Below are positions 48,076-56,550 of a stretch of 64,000 nt of DNA, one piece after another. Below the pieces are notes generated by a model that was given only the letters and a program-made list of their open reading frames with translations, was not told the DNA's origin and did not search any database. The translations under genes were made by a program, and so were the position numbers. This DNA comes from CAIWXH01 sp964555675 (GTDB taxonomy: Bacteria > Chloroflexota > Chloroflexia > Chloroflexales > Chloroflexaceae). Each line of letters starts with the position of its first letter. The stretch's first letter is position 1. The stretch lies in assembly GCA_964555675.1 (NCBI GenBank), contig CAZKTU010000006.1, forward strand, positions 1 through 64,000. The letters are read 5' to 3'.

Positions 48076-48104
48076 ATTGTGGGCCCCTAGGTGGTGACTG
48101 TCAA
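48076..48104 (-). promoter_or_regulatory. Promoter of the phosphotransacylase-acetate kinase operon
   Basis: Minus-strand consensus TTGACA (48104-48099), a 17-nt spacer and CACAAT (48081-48076), about 98 nt before the ATG at 47978. It is divergent to the beta-CASP gene. Confidence 0.7.
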
Positions 48105-48183
48105 GGCGCGAAGCCGGTCACCATGGCGCAACCATTTCAGCTACAATTGGCCCCTGGAGGCTTGATGCAAGGAGGCACGCCTG

Positions 48184-49575
48184 ATGCAGATTACGCTCTT
48201 CGGCGCCGCCGGCGAGGTGACAGGGTCGGCCTATCTCGTCACGACGGCCCAGGCCCGGGTCCTGATCGACTTCGGGATGTTCCAGGGGGGCCGTGACGAC
48301 GACGAGCGCAATGTGGTGCCGCGCGGCCTCGCCCCCCGGGATCTCGATGCCGTCGTTCTGACCCACGCCCATATCGACCATACCGGCCGCCTGCCCCTCT
48401 TGACCAGGGCTGGCTACAGCGGCCCGATCTACGGCACTCCGGCCACCCTCGAGACGGCCGCTCTGCTGTTGAAGGACTCGGCGGGGCTCCAGGCGGGCGA
48501 TGTGCGCCACGCCAACAGGCGCCGCGAGCGGGCGGGTCTGCCCTTGCTCGAGCCCCCTTTCGACGAGGGCGACGTCGACGAGGTCATCAAGAGCTTCAAA
48601 GAGCTGCCATACGACGAGCCCGTGACCGTCGCCAGGGGCGTGCGCGTCCAGATGATCGAGGCTGGCCACGTCCTCGGGTCGGCCAGTATCAAGCTGACCG
48701 TGGAGGACGAGGGCCGCGAGAAGCGGGTAGTCTTCTCGGGCGACGTCGGCCCGGTCGGCGCGGCCATCCTGCGCGACCCGGGCCAGGTCAGCGGGGCCGA
48801 TCTGGTCTTCCTCGAGTCGACCTACGGCGACCGCGATCACAGGCCTATCGCCGAGACCGAGGCCGAACTCCGCGCTGCGGTCACGGTGGCCGTCGCGCAG
48901 GGCGGCAAGATTCTCATCCCCGCCTTCGCCGTCGGCCGGGCCCAGACCATCCTCTTCTACCTGGCCGAGCTGTTCGGCCAGGGCGCCGTGAAGCCGTTCC
49001 CGATCTACCTCGACAGCCCCCTCGCGATCAAGGCGACGGCGATCTATGCGCGCCACCCCGAGCTGGCCGACGAGGAGTGGGACGAGGAGCACGAGCGGCG
49101 CAAACTGCGGCGCGACCTGGCCACGCTGACGATGTGCGAGACCAGCGACGAGTCGCGGGCGCTCAACGCTGTGCGCGGACCGTGCGCGATCATCGCCGGC
49201 TCGGGCATGTGCACCGGCGGCCGCATCCTGCACCACCTGCGGCACAACCTCTGGCGGCGCGAGACGGCGGTGCTGATCGTGGGGTATCAGGGCGTCGGCA
49301 CGCTGGGCCGCTCGCTGGTCGACGGCGCCGAGAGCGTCAGGATCTTCGGCGAGCCGATCGCCGTGCGGGCCTCGGTCTATACGATCAACGGGCTGAGCGC
49401 CCACGCCGGCCAGTCGGGCCTGCTGAGCTGGCTCACGCCGCTGGCCGCCGGGCGACCCCGCGTCGTGCTCACTCACGGCGAGGAGCAGGGGCGCACAGCT
49501 CTGGCGCGGCTGATCAAGGAGCGTCACGGGATAACCTGTGAGCTGCCGATGTTTGGCGAGACAATCTCGCTATAG
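48184..49575 (+). CDS. MBL-fold beta-CASP RNA nuclease
   Basis: 463-residue protein of the YSH1/CPSF73-like metallo-beta-lactamase family, probably an RNA endonuclease or exonuclease. Zinc motif THAHIDHTGRLP (about 60-71), earlier DFGMFQGG (about 25-32), FSGDVGP Asp (about 183-189), beta-CASP segment PAFAVGRAQTILFYL (about 240-254), SGSGMCTGGRILHHL (about 340-354), GLSAHAGQ His (about 403) and the final VLTHGEEQGRTAL His (about 428). All expected metal ligands are present. AAGGAGG precedes the ATG. Monocistronic. A role in RNA processing or decay is inferred. Confidence 0.92.
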   Translation: MQITLFGAAGEVTGSAYLVTTAQARVLIDFGMFQGGRDDDERNVVPRGLAPRDLDAVVLTHAHIDHTGRLPLLTRAGYSGPIYGTPATLETAALLLKDSAGLQAGDVRHANRRRERAGLPLLEPPFDEGDVDEVIKSFKELPYDEPVTVARGVRVQMIEAGHVLGSASIKLTVEDEGREKRVVFSGDVGPVGAAILRDPGQVSGADLVFLESTYGDRDHRPIAETEAELRAAVTVAVAQGGKILIPAFAVGRAQTILFYLAELFGQGAVKPFPIYLDSPLAIKATAIYARHPELADEEWDEEHERRKLRRDLATLTMCETSDESRALNAVRGPCAIIAGSGMCTGGRILHHLRHNLWRRETAVLIVGYQGVGTLGRSLVDGAESVRIFGEPIAVRASVYTINGLSAHAGQSGLLSWLTPLAAGRPRVVLTHGEEQGRTALARLIKERHGITCELPMFGETISL

Positions 49576-49646
49576 GACAAGCTTTCCTGGGTACGCTCTC
49601 GGCAAGGGCGGAGGTGCAGGGCCTGGCCCTCCACGCCTCGCGCCGC

Positions 49647-50720
49647 TCAGCGGGACAGGGTTGGCGTAGGCCCCTGATTCTCGGGCACGAGGCCGAGCTC
49701 GGCGACCAGCTGCTCGAAGGCGGCGACGATACAGGGGTCGAAGTGGCGGCCGGCCTCCTGGCGGATCAGGGCAAGGGTTGAGGCCGGGGTCTCGGCCTTA
49801 TGGTACGGGCGGTCGTGGGTAATGGCGTCCCAGACATCGATCACCGCGAAGATGCGCGCGGCGATCGGGATCTCCTCGCCCTTCAGGCCCTGCGGGTAGC
49901 CGCTGCCGTCCCACTTCTCGTGGTGGCAGTAGGGGATGTCGATCGCCTCGTTGAGGAAACGAATCGGCGCGAGCAGGTCGCGGGCGTAGAGGGTGTGGCG
50001 CTTCATCTCATCCCATTCGGCCGCGTCGAGCTTGCCCGGCTTGAGCAGGATGCGGTCGGGGATGCCGATTTTGCCGACGTCGTGCAGCAGCGCCCCGCGC
50101 CGGATCTGGATGAGCTGCTCGCCTGTGATCCCCAGGGTCTCGGCGAGGCGGACCGTCAGCTCGGTGACCCGTCGCGAGTGGCCCTCGGTCTCATGGTCGC
50201 GCAGGTCGAGGGCCCTGGCCCAGCCCTCGAGGGTGCTATCGTAGGCCTGCTCGAGCTCGAGGGCGGCCTTCTCGAGGCGAGCCTGGTCTTCGAGCAGGCG
50301 CCGGTAGCGGTTGAGCCGGGTGATGGTCTTGACGCGGGCCCGCAGCTCGATGCGGTCGACCGGCTTGCTGAGAAAGTCGTCGGCGCCGGCCTCGATGCCG
50401 TGCAGGCGCGAGGCGCGGTCGTCGAGGGCGGTGATCATGACGACGGGCATCTCGGCGGTGCGCAGGGCTGCGCGCAGGCTGCGGCAGACCTCGTAGCCGT
50501 CCATGCCGGGCATCATGACGTCGAGCAGCACCAGATCCGGGAGGTGGGCGTGGGCGTAGACCAGAGCCTCAGGCCCGGTCTCGGCGATCAGGAGCCGATA
50601 GCCGCCGTCCTCGAGGGCTGCGGCGACGAGCTCGCGGCTGCTCAGGTCATCATCGACGATCAGGATAGTTGCTGGCATCGCCATTGGTTCCGGGTGTTGT
50701 ACTGCGTAGGGGCCTGTCAT
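49647..50720 (-). CDS. Response regulator with HD-GYP domain
   Basis: 357 residues. The N-terminal receiver (about 17-130) has DDD, the phosphoacceptor Asp in LVLLDVMMPGMDG (about 66) and the Lys in SKPVDRIELRARV. A short coiled linker joins the HD-GYP domain (about 160-345), with HDVGKIGIPD (about 215) and HHEKWDGSGYPQGLKGE (about 268-284), a signature of cyclic-di-GMP phosphodiesterases. AAGGGG before the ATG at 50720 supports this start. It is third in the cluster, 9 nt after the NarL-type gene. It probably lowers cyclic-di-GMP on receipt of a phosphoryl signal. Confidence 0.92.
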   Translation of the reverse strand: MTGPYAVQHPEPMAMPATILIVDDDLSSRELVAAALEDGGYRLLIAETGPEALVYAHAHLPDLVLLDVMMPGMDGYEVCRSLRAALRTAEMPVVMITALDDRASRLHGIEAGADDFLSKPVDRIELRARVKTITRLNRYRRLLEDQARLEKAALELEQAYDSTLEGWARALDLRDHETEGHSRRVTELTVRLAETLGITGEQLIQIRRGALLHDVGKIGIPDRILLKPGKLDAAEWDEMKRHTLYARDLLAPIRFLNEAIDIPYCHHEKWDGSGYPQGLKGEEIPIAARIFAVIDVWDAITHDRPYHKAETPASTLALIRQEAGRHFDPCIVAAFEQLVAELGLVPENQGPTPTLSR

Positions 50721-50729
50721 GATTGCCCC

Positions 50730-51410
50730 TTATCCATTCAGCATCCCGTGGCGGAGTGCGTAGACGGCGGCCTGGGTGCGGTCCGAGACGTCGAGTTTGG
50801 CGATGATATGCTCGACGTGATTCTTGACGGTGCCCGGGCTGATCCGCAGCCTAGCGGCGATCTCGCGGTTGGTGCTGCCCTCGGTCACCAGCTGCAGGAC
50901 CTCGCGCTCGCGGCTGGTCAGGGTCGCCCGGGGCTGCTGGGTGCGCGGGTTGTCGCCCGCCGCCCGGCGCAGCAGATCGGCGGCCTGGGCCCCGAAGAGC
51001 AGGGCCTCGCCGCTGAGCACGCGCCGCGCAGTTTCGAGGATCTGCTCGCGGCTGGCCTCTTTGAGCAAGTAGCCCGCTGCGCCGAGGCGCAGGGCCTCGA
51101 CCACATACTCGGGGTCGGCGTGAAACGAGACGAGCAGGACGCTGGTGCGCGGGCAGGTGGCCTTGATCGCGCGGGTGGCTTCGAGGCCGTCCATGTGGGG
51201 CATGCGTACATCGAGCACGGCCAGGTTCGGCTGAAGCTGGATGCACATGTCGACGGCGGCCCGGCCGTCGGCGGCCTCGGCGATGACCACCATATCGCGT
51301 GTATCGTCGAAGACGGCCCGCAGGCCGGCCCGGGCGAGGTCGTGGTCGTCGGCAATCACGAGGCGGGCTGGCGGCGCGCTGCGCCCAAGAGGCCGGGGCA
51401 CGGTGTTCAT
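50730..51410 (-). CDS. NarL/LuxR-family response regulator
   Basis: 226 residues. The receiver domain (about 16-135) has IADDHDLARAGL and the phosphoacceptor Asp in LAVLDVRMPHMDGLEA (about 70), with the conserved Lys near LLKEAS. The LuxR-type helix-turn-helix (about 155-220) is LTSREREVLQLVTEGSTNREIAARLRISPGTVKNHVEHI. It overlaps the histidine kinase gene by 4 nt (ATGA), so the pair is a two-component system in which the kinase directly precedes its regulator. Target genes are unknown. Confidence 0.94.
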   Translation of the reverse strand: MNTVPRPLGRSAPPARLVIADDHDLARAGLRAVFDDTRDMVVIAEAADGRAAVDMCIQLQPNLAVLDVRMPHMDGLEATRAIKATCPRTSVLLVSFHADPEYVVEALRLGAAGYLLKEASREQILETARRVLSGEALLFGAQAADLLRRAAGDNPRTQQPRATLTSREREVLQLVTEGSTNREIAARLRISPGTVKNHVEHIIAKLDVSDRTQAAVYALRHGMLNG

Positions 51411-52804
51411 TGCTGGTCGTCCTTGGTGGATGGCGGCAGGGGAACCTCGGCGATGACCCTTGTCCCAGAGCCGGGGCCGCTGATGATCGTGAGCACGCCG
51501 CCAAGGATGGCAGCCCGCTCGTGCATGGCGCGAATGCCCAGGTGCCTACCCTCCAGGCCCGGCGCGGGCTGAGCGGGGAGGCCGGGGCCATCATCTTCGA
51601 CTACGAGGCGCAGGCCGGCGCCCTCGCTGCTGAGCTGGACGCGCGCCTGGCCCGTGCCGGCGTGCTTGCGCACATTGTGCAGGGCTTCCTGGGCGATACG
51701 AAAGAGGGCCGTCTCGATCGGGGCGGGGGGTCGCTCGTCGCCCAGGGCGGCCTGTAGCTCGACCTGAAGGCCGTCGGCGCGTAGGTCGGCGGCGTGCTGG
51801 CGGAGGGCCGCGACCAGGCCGAGGTCGTCGAGGGCCGCGGGCCGTAGTCCGGCGAGCAGGCGGCGCGTATCGCGCATGAGCCGCTGGGTGAGGTCGATAG
51901 CCCGGCTGAGGGCCGCCTGGGCCTGAGGCCGTCTGGGCCGAAAGTGGTGGCCCAGCTGCTCGAGTTGACGGTAGACGGCCGTGGCCGTCTGGGCGACGTC
52001 GTCGTGCAGGTCGAAGGCGAGCAGGCGGCGGTCCTCCTCGAGGAGTTCGGCGCGACGGCGGTCGCTCATGTCGCGCATGACCACCTGGAGGGCGGGCTCG
52101 CCGGCCCACTCGAACCAGCCGGCGTCGAGGGCGAGAGGCAGGCTGATTCCATCGGCACGAGCGAGGCCGGCGGCCAGGTGCGATGCGCTCAGGCGCTCGG
52201 ATACCGCCTGGGCCAGCCACTCGGCGCAGCGGGCCTGGTCCTGGGCGATCAGCAGCGAGATCAGGGGCCTGCCGGTAAGGGCCTCGGGGCCAGGGGCGCC
52301 GGTGAGGGCGGCCATAGCCGGGTTGGCCAGCCGAATATCGCCCTGCTGGTCGACGATCAGCAGCCCGTTGGGCGAGAGGGTGAAGAGGCGCTCGTAGCGC
52401 AGTTGCTCGTCGTGGAGGAGCCTGTAGCGGTTCAGGCTCACGATGGTGCGGACGCGCAGGCGCAGCTCGATGCGGTCGAAGGGCTTCGAGACAAAGTCGT
52501 CGCAGCCTGCAGCGATGCCGGCCAGGCGCGCGGCCCGGTCGTCAAGAGCGGTGACGAATACGACGGGCACCTGAGCCATGCGCTGATCGGCGCGCAACTC
52601 GCGGCAGACGGTCAGACCGTCGACGTCGGGCATCATCATATCGAGCAGGATCAGGTCGGGCATATGGCGGCGGGCCATGGCCAGGCCGGCGGCGCCACCG
52701 TTTGCGAGCAGCAGCTGGTAGCCCTCGCCCGAGAGCATATCGAAGAGGACCTCCCTCGAGGAGGCCAGATCATCGATAATCAAGACGGTGGCTGGACGTA
52801 ACAT
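51407..52804 (-). CDS. Hybrid sensor: receiver, PAS and HisKA_3 kinase
   Basis: 465 residues from the ATG at 52804. An in-frame ATG 17 codons upstream overlaps a TATAAT and is therefore probably untranscribed. The order is unusual: an N-terminal receiver (about 5-120, phosphoacceptor Asp in LILLDMMMPDVDGLTV), then a PAS domain (about 140-265), then a HisKA_3 domain with the phosphoacceptor His in LLAFDLHDDVAQ (about 275), and an ATPase domain with EALHNVRKHAG (N-box, about 390), DDGPGLP and GIRAMHERA. No membrane helices, so a cytoplasmic sensor. The receiver could take a phosphoryl group from another kinase. Confidence 0.92.
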   Translation of the reverse strand: MLRPATVLIIDDLASSREVLFDMLSGEGYQLLLANGGAAGLAMARRHMPDLILLDMMMPDVDGLTVCRELRADQRMAQVPVVFVTALDDRAARLAGIAAGCDDFVSKPFDRIELRLRVRTIVSLNRYRLLHDEQLRYERLFTLSPNGLLIVDQQGDIRLANPAMAALTGAPGPEALTGRPLISLLIAQDQARCAEWLAQAVSERLSASHLAAGLARADGISLPLALDAGWFEWAGEPALQVVMRDMSDRRRAELLEEDRRLLAFDLHDDVAQTATAVYRQLEQLGHHFRPRRPQAQAALSRAIDLTQRLMRDTRRLLAGLRPAALDDLGLVAALRQHAADLRADGLQVELQAALGDERPPAPIETALFRIAQEALHNVRKHAGTGQARVQLSSEGAGLRLVVEDDGPGLPAQPAPGLEGRHLGIRAMHERAAILGGVLTIISGPGSGTRVIAEVPLPPSTKDDQQ

Positions 52805-52853
52805 AAGTGTTACGGGGTAGGCAGCTGCCCTGTCGCTGAAGGCACGGATGACC

Positions 52854-52859
52854 ATTATA
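52854..52859 (-). promoter_or_regulatory. -10 box of the signalling operon
   Basis: A perfect minus-strand TATAAT (52859-52854), 50 nt before the chosen histidine kinase ATG. No convincing -35. A 7-bp inverted repeat GCCGAAC-N13-GTTCGGC (52896-52922) lies upstream. Confidence 0.5.
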
Positions 52860-52974
52860 ACAGCGTAGAGTACCGAAGTGCGTCACTGTGTCTATGCCGA
52901 ACGACACATGTGAAAGTTCGGCCTGTAAACAATAAGTTGTCATACCTAAGCTATCTTGATCCTTGAATTGATGT

Positions 52975-53400
52975 ATGGGCTCACGCATAATCTCGACCAT
53001 GCCTCAGCAGAGCCTACAGTCTACTGGTCGTCTGCTTGTGCGCGTGGGCGCCCTCTGGAAGGGATGGCTCGCGGCGCTGCTACTGCTGAGTCTGCCCGGC
53101 GCAGTGCTGGTTTGCATCCTCCATTGTTCGCTTCCCAGACACGCGCACGCGCACGCCGGCCACGGGCCGGAGCTGTTCGTCTGCAGCCACGCGCACGGCG
53201 GTGCGGCCGAGCAACCTGCCCTCGAGCCGGGGGTGGTGCAGATGCTCATCCAGGGCCTGACGCGGGCCTTCGGCCTTGCGCTGCCAGGGCAGTTGCCATT
53301 ACACCTGGCCGTTCTGGCCCTGGCCGTTCTGGCGGCCCGCCCCGCAGACGATCCCCTCGTGCCGCCGCCGCGGCTCCGGCTCGCCCGCATCGCCCACTAA
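52975..53400 (+). CDS. Small His-rich membrane protein beside copper-delivery genes
   Basis: 141 residues. A hydrophobic segment (about 32-50) runs into a cysteine-histidine region: CILHCSLPRHAHAHAGHG followed by CSHAHGG, with several His and three Cys that could bind metal ions. A second hydrophobic segment lies at about 97-122, and there is a short C-terminal tail. The pattern recalls DUF2946-type or metal-handling membrane proteins, but no family is certain. The neighbours downstream are PCuAC and SCO, so copper transfer or sensing is plausible. The start is uncertain (ATG at 52975 or 52999; neither has a clear ribosome site). Confidence 0.55.
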   Translation: MGSRIISTMPQQSLQSTGRLLVRVGALWKGWLAALLLLSLPGAVLVCILHCSLPRHAHAHAGHGPELFVCSHAHGGAAEQPALEPGVVQMLIQGLTRAFGLALPGQLPLHLAVLALAVLAARPADDPLVPPPRLRLARIAH

Positions 53401-53525
53401 CTCCCGCTATACTGAGATCAGGCCCGTCAAGGCCTGCTTCCCGCCCTCACGGGCCAGCTGCTGGCCTGTGAGCCGATAGCTCTTGGCCTGAGATGTGGCC
53501 ATACGCCAAATTATGGAGAACTTCC

Positions 53526-54092
53526 ATGCGTCGCATGCTATCCATTGCCATGTCCTTGCTCGCCCTCTTCGCCCTGGCCGCCTGTGGGGGAACGCCGGCC
53601 GGCACGACCACCGAGCAGGCCGCGCAGCCGGCCGCGCCTGCTGTGACCCTCGGCTCGCTGACCGTAACTGATCCCTGGGTGCGCCCGGTGAACCCGGCCG
53701 CCCCGGCGCCGACGGCGATGCCCGACGCCACGCCCGCGGGCGATATGGCGATGGCCGCCACGGTCAATACCGCCAGCTACATGGTGATCAATAATAGCGG
53801 GGCCGAGGCCGACGCCCTGATTGGCGCAACCGTATCCGCCGACCTGGTCGAGGTTGTCGAGCTGCACACGGTGGTCGAGGAGGGCGGCGTCATGAAGATG
53901 AGCCCGGTCGAGAAGATCGAGGTTCCCGCCAATGGCGAGGTCATGCTCAAGCCGGGCAGCTTCCACGTCATGATGATCGGCGTCAAGCAGGAGCTGAAGC
54001 CGGGCGATCTGGTCAAGCTGAGCCTGACCTTCGAGAAGGCCGGGACGGTCGAGCTCGACGCGGTGGTTCGGCCGGCCAACCCGATGCCGTAA
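53526..54092 (+). CDS. PCu(A)C-type copper chaperone lipoprotein
   Basis: 188 residues from the ATG at 53526, which has GGAGAA before it and begins a lipoprotein signal (LFALAAC, Cys20); an upstream ATG adds 11 residues. The PCuAC domain (about 50-185) shows the copper motif: His in VELHTVV, Met in GGVMKM, then about 20 residues to the His and Met in SFHVMMIG. It binds Cu(I) on the outer face of the membrane and hands it to the CuA or CuB site of cytochrome oxidase, usually with SCO. An Ala/Pro/Met-rich insert (about 58-75) separates the signal from the motif. Operon with SCO. Confidence 0.92.
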   Translation: MRRMLSIAMSLLALFALAACGGTPAGTTTEQAAQPAAPAVTLGSLTVTDPWVRPVNPAAPAPTAMPDATPAGDMAMAATVNTASYMVINNSGAEADALIGATVSADLVEVVELHTVVEEGGVMKMSPVEKIEVPANGEVMLKPGSFHVMMIGVKQELKPGDLVKLSLTFEKAGTVELDAVVRPANPMP

Positions 54093-54145
54093 GCGCTGCC
54101 GCCGGCAGGCGCTCGACCGAACCAAACACTAGAAAGAGTCTCTCA

Positions 54146-54733
54146 ATGCGACGGATCGTTCCGGCCCTCGTGCTGGCCCTGGCGCTGCTCGCTCTGGCCG
54201 CCTGCGGTGGCCCGCCGCAGCTGAAGGGTACAGCCCTCGAGCCGGCGGAGCCCGCCCCGGACTTCACGCTGACGGACGAGCAGGGGCAGGCGTTCACGCT
54301 GAGCGCGCAGCAGGGCAAGGTGGTGGTGCTGTTCTTCGGCTTCACCTCGTGCCCTGACATCTGCCCGGCCGAGCTGTCGAATCTGGCCGCGGCCACCCGG
54401 CAGCTGGGCGACGCAGCCAAAGATGTGCAGGTGGCCCTGATCAGCCTCGACCCCGAGCGCGACACCAGCGAGCGCCTTGGGCAGTACGTCAGCGCGTTCG
54501 ACCCGAGCTTCAAGGGGCTACGGGGGGATAAAGCGACGATCGACCCGATCGTGAAGGACTACGGGGTCTTCTACGAGAAGCGCGAGCTTCCCGGCTCGGC
54601 CCTCGGCTACACGGTCGACCACTCGGGCTTTGTCTATGTGATCGACAAGGCGGGGCGCTGGCGCGAGGTCCTGGCCCACGGAACCGCCGTCGCCGATATC
54701 GTCGCCGACCTGCGGGCCCTGGCCGGCGAGTGA
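54146..54733 (+). CDS. SCO1/SenC-family copper chaperone
   Basis: 195 residues with a lipoprotein signal (LLALAAC, Cys20). Thioredoxin-fold SCO domain: PDFTLTDEQGQAF (about 38-50), copper ligands Cys in TSCPDICPAEL (CxxxC, about 70-80) and His in YTVDHSGFVYVID (about 155-167). SCO proteins insert copper into the CuA centre of cytochrome c oxidase or reduce its cysteines. Length normal. It starts 53 nt after PCuAC and precedes the cupredoxin-like gene by 15 nt. It is the central part of the cluster. Confidence 0.94.
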   Translation: MRRIVPALVLALALLALAACGGPPQLKGTALEPAEPAPDFTLTDEQGQAFTLSAQQGKVVVLFFGFTSCPDICPAELSNLAAATRQLGDAAKDVQVALISLDPERDTSERLGQYVSAFDPSFKGLRGDKATIDPIVKDYGVFYEKRELPGSALGYTVDHSGFVYVIDKAGRWREVLAHGTAVADIVADLRALAGE

Positions 54734-54748
54734 GGATAGGGGGAGGTT

Positions 54749-55120
54749 ATGGGCCGGCACCCCGTTGCCGTGGCCCTGATGGGCCTGGCCCTGCTGATCG
54801 GGCTGGGCGTGGGCGGGCTCTGGCTGCTGCAGGAAGCCCGGGAAGCCTCGCGCACCTATGTGGTGCGGGTGGCGCCTGGGACGGCGGCGCGGATCGCCGC
54901 TGGCGAGCCGGCGGAGCTCTTCCCTCAGCAGATTGAGCTGGCGCTAAGCCGCCATGATACCCTGGAGGTGCGCAACGACGATAGTGAGCCGATGACCGTG
55001 GGGCCGTACAGGATCGCGCCGGGGCAACGTTTTGTGCAGCGCTTCGCAGGCCCCGGCACCTTTGACCTGATCTGTTCGCTTCACGGCGACCGGGGGCTGC
55101 GCATCGTCGTAACTCGCTGA
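54749..55120 (+). CDS. Membrane-anchored cupredoxin-like protein
   Basis: 123 residues with GGGGAGG just before the ATG. One membrane anchor (about 5-28) then an external domain of about 90 residues. The end DLICSLHGDRGLRIVVTR places Cys and His as in type 1 copper sites, but the usual first His and the Met are not obvious (DSEPMTVGPYR is where the first His would be expected). It may thus be a degenerate cupredoxin fold or a copper carrier with a changed site. It is last in the copper-delivery cluster, and a hairpin follows at 55130. Confidence 0.7.
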   Translation: MGRHPVAVALMGLALLIGLGVGGLWLLQEAREASRTYVVRVAPGTAARIAAGEPAELFPQQIELALSRHDTLEVRNDDSEPMTVGPYRIAPGQRFVQRFAGPGTFDLICSLHGDRGLRIVVTR

Positions 55121-55129
55121 TGTCGTCAC

Positions 55130-55169
55130 GGCCCCAGCCTCAGCCCGGTGTCGGGCGCGGGCTGGGGCC
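55130..55169 (+). terminator. GC-rich hairpin after the copper cluster
   Basis: GGCCCCAGCC (55130-55139) pairs with GGCTGGGGCC (55160-55169), with an inner hairpin GCCCG-GTGT-CGGGC. It lies 10 nt after the stop. No T-tract. Confidence 0.6.
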
Positions 55170-55180
55170 GCTGTACAGCC

Positions 55181-55209
55181 TTGCAAAACCGTGAGGATGG
55201 CGCTACAAT
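55181..55209 (+). promoter_or_regulatory. Promoter of the stand-alone rpoA gene
   Basis: TTGCAA (55181-55186), a 17-nt spacer and TACAAT (55204-55209), about 114 nt before the chosen ATG, giving a leader of about 105 nt. Confidence 0.7.
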
Positions 55210-55322
55210 ACAGCGGTGGCAACAATTGAGACACGTAGACCCGCTGTGGGCGACGCTTATGCGTACGCCCGCGTTGTCGTTATAGATCCAGAGCGAGCGG
55301 ATTGATTACTAACGAGAGCACT

Positions 55323-56336
55323 ATGCAGAAGCCGGAACCCTTGATGGTCCAACCCCGCGTGACACTGGTCGCGGCGGGAATGAACTACGGCCGTTTTTCG
55401 ATTGAGCCCCTCGAGCCGGGACACGGCAGCCCCCTCGGGAACGCCCTGCGGCGGGTGCTGTTCTCCTCGATCCCGGGCGCGGCCGTGACGCGGATTAAGC
55501 TCGGCGGGGTGATCCACGAGTTCTCAACCATCCCAGGCGTCCTCGAAGACGGCACCCAGCTGGTGCTGAATGTCAAGGGCATCCGCCTGCGCTCCTACTC
55601 TGAGCGGGCCGTCACGATGCAGCTGGTCAAGCGGGGCCCGGGCCCGGTCTTCGCCAGCGACATCGACGCGCCGAGCACGGTCGAGATCGTCAACCCCGAG
55701 CACTACCTATGCACGCTGGACGACGACTCGGTGCTCGAGATGCAGCTCACGGCCGAGCGGGGGCGCGGCACGAGCCTGGCCGACAATAATAGCGGTCTGA
55801 ACATTGGCGAGATCGCCGTCGACGCGCTGTTCAACCCGGTGCCGCAGGTGAACTTCCTGGTCGACACCCAGGAGAACGGCAGCGGCGAGCTGCACGACCG
55901 TCTCACCCTCGAGATCTGGACGGACGGCACGATCAAGCCCGGCGACGCGCTGGGCCACGCCGCCCAGGTGCTGACCCAGCACTTCGGCCGGATCGCGATC
56001 TTCGACCAGCCCGAGCCGACCGCCGAGGTGGCCGCGCCGACCGGTCGGGCCATCCCCGCCGACGTCTACAACCGCACCATCGACGAGCTCGGCCTCAGCA
56101 CGCGCACCTACAACAGCCTGCGGCGGGCCGATATTACAACGATCGGGCGCCTGCTCGAGCTCGACGACCGGGCGCTCCACGGGATCCGCAACCTGGGCCC
56201 GAAGGGCGTGGAGGAGATCAGGCAGCGTCTTTCGGCCCTCGGCTACCTCGAGGGGGGCGATACAGCGAGCCTCGAGGGCGGCGACGACGCCCCGAACGAG
56301 ATGCTGCCCGACAGCACCGAGCCGGCCCTCGCCTAG
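55323..56336 (+). CDS. rpoA: RNA polymerase alpha subunit, outside the ribosomal operon
   Basis: 337 residues from the ATG at 55323; a TTG 21 nt upstream would add seven residues. The N-terminal assembly domain has FSIEPLEPGHGSPLGNALRRVLFSSIPGAAVT (about 23-54) and the IHEFSTIPGVLEDGTQLVLNVKG stretch. The C-terminal domain has LGLSTRTYNSLRRADITTIGRLLEL (about 245-270) and NLGPKGVEEIRQRLSALGY. All expected parts are present. No ribosomal genes flank it: copper-delivery genes precede it and rho follows. In most bacteria rpoA sits between rpsD and rplQ, so this is either a relocated gene or a second copy. Confidence 0.9.
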   Translation: MQKPEPLMVQPRVTLVAAGMNYGRFSIEPLEPGHGSPLGNALRRVLFSSIPGAAVTRIKLGGVIHEFSTIPGVLEDGTQLVLNVKGIRLRSYSERAVTMQLVKRGPGPVFASDIDAPSTVEIVNPEHYLCTLDDDSVLEMQLTAERGRGTSLADNNSGLNIGEIAVDALFNPVPQVNFLVDTQENGSGELHDRLTLEIWTDGTIKPGDALGHAAQVLTQHFGRIAIFDQPEPTAEVAAPTGRAIPADVYNRTIDELGLSTRTYNSLRRADITTIGRLLELDDRALHGIRNLGPKGVEEIRQRLSALGYLEGGDTASLEGGDDAPNEMLPDSTEPALA

Positions 56337-56367
56337 CGAGCGCCACCACGCCGCGGTGCGATAGGAC

Positions 56368-56396
56368 CTGCGGGGAGGAACACGCCCTCCCCGCAG
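56368..56396 (+). terminator. Hairpin after rpoA
   Basis: CTGCGGGGAGG (56368-56378) pairs with CCTCCCCGCAG (56386-56396) over a 7-nt loop, 32 nt after the stop. No T-tract. Confidence 0.6.
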
Positions 56397-56550
56397 CCCC
56401 ACCTGCCTGGCCCTCTTGCCACCCCCCCACAATGTCGTGGCACAGTTCTTGCGGAATCGGCCCTATCCCAGGCCGGACCCCTCCCGCAAGAGACCTACTT
56501 CTACCTCACGTAGACTTGATACCCAATCGCTGAAGGAGTTCGTGTAACTT

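Noticed and set aside
52805..52855. Upstream start for the hybrid kinase at 52855
   Set aside because: The ATG overlaps a perfect TATAAT and would precede the transcription start; the receiver domain begins normally from 52804.
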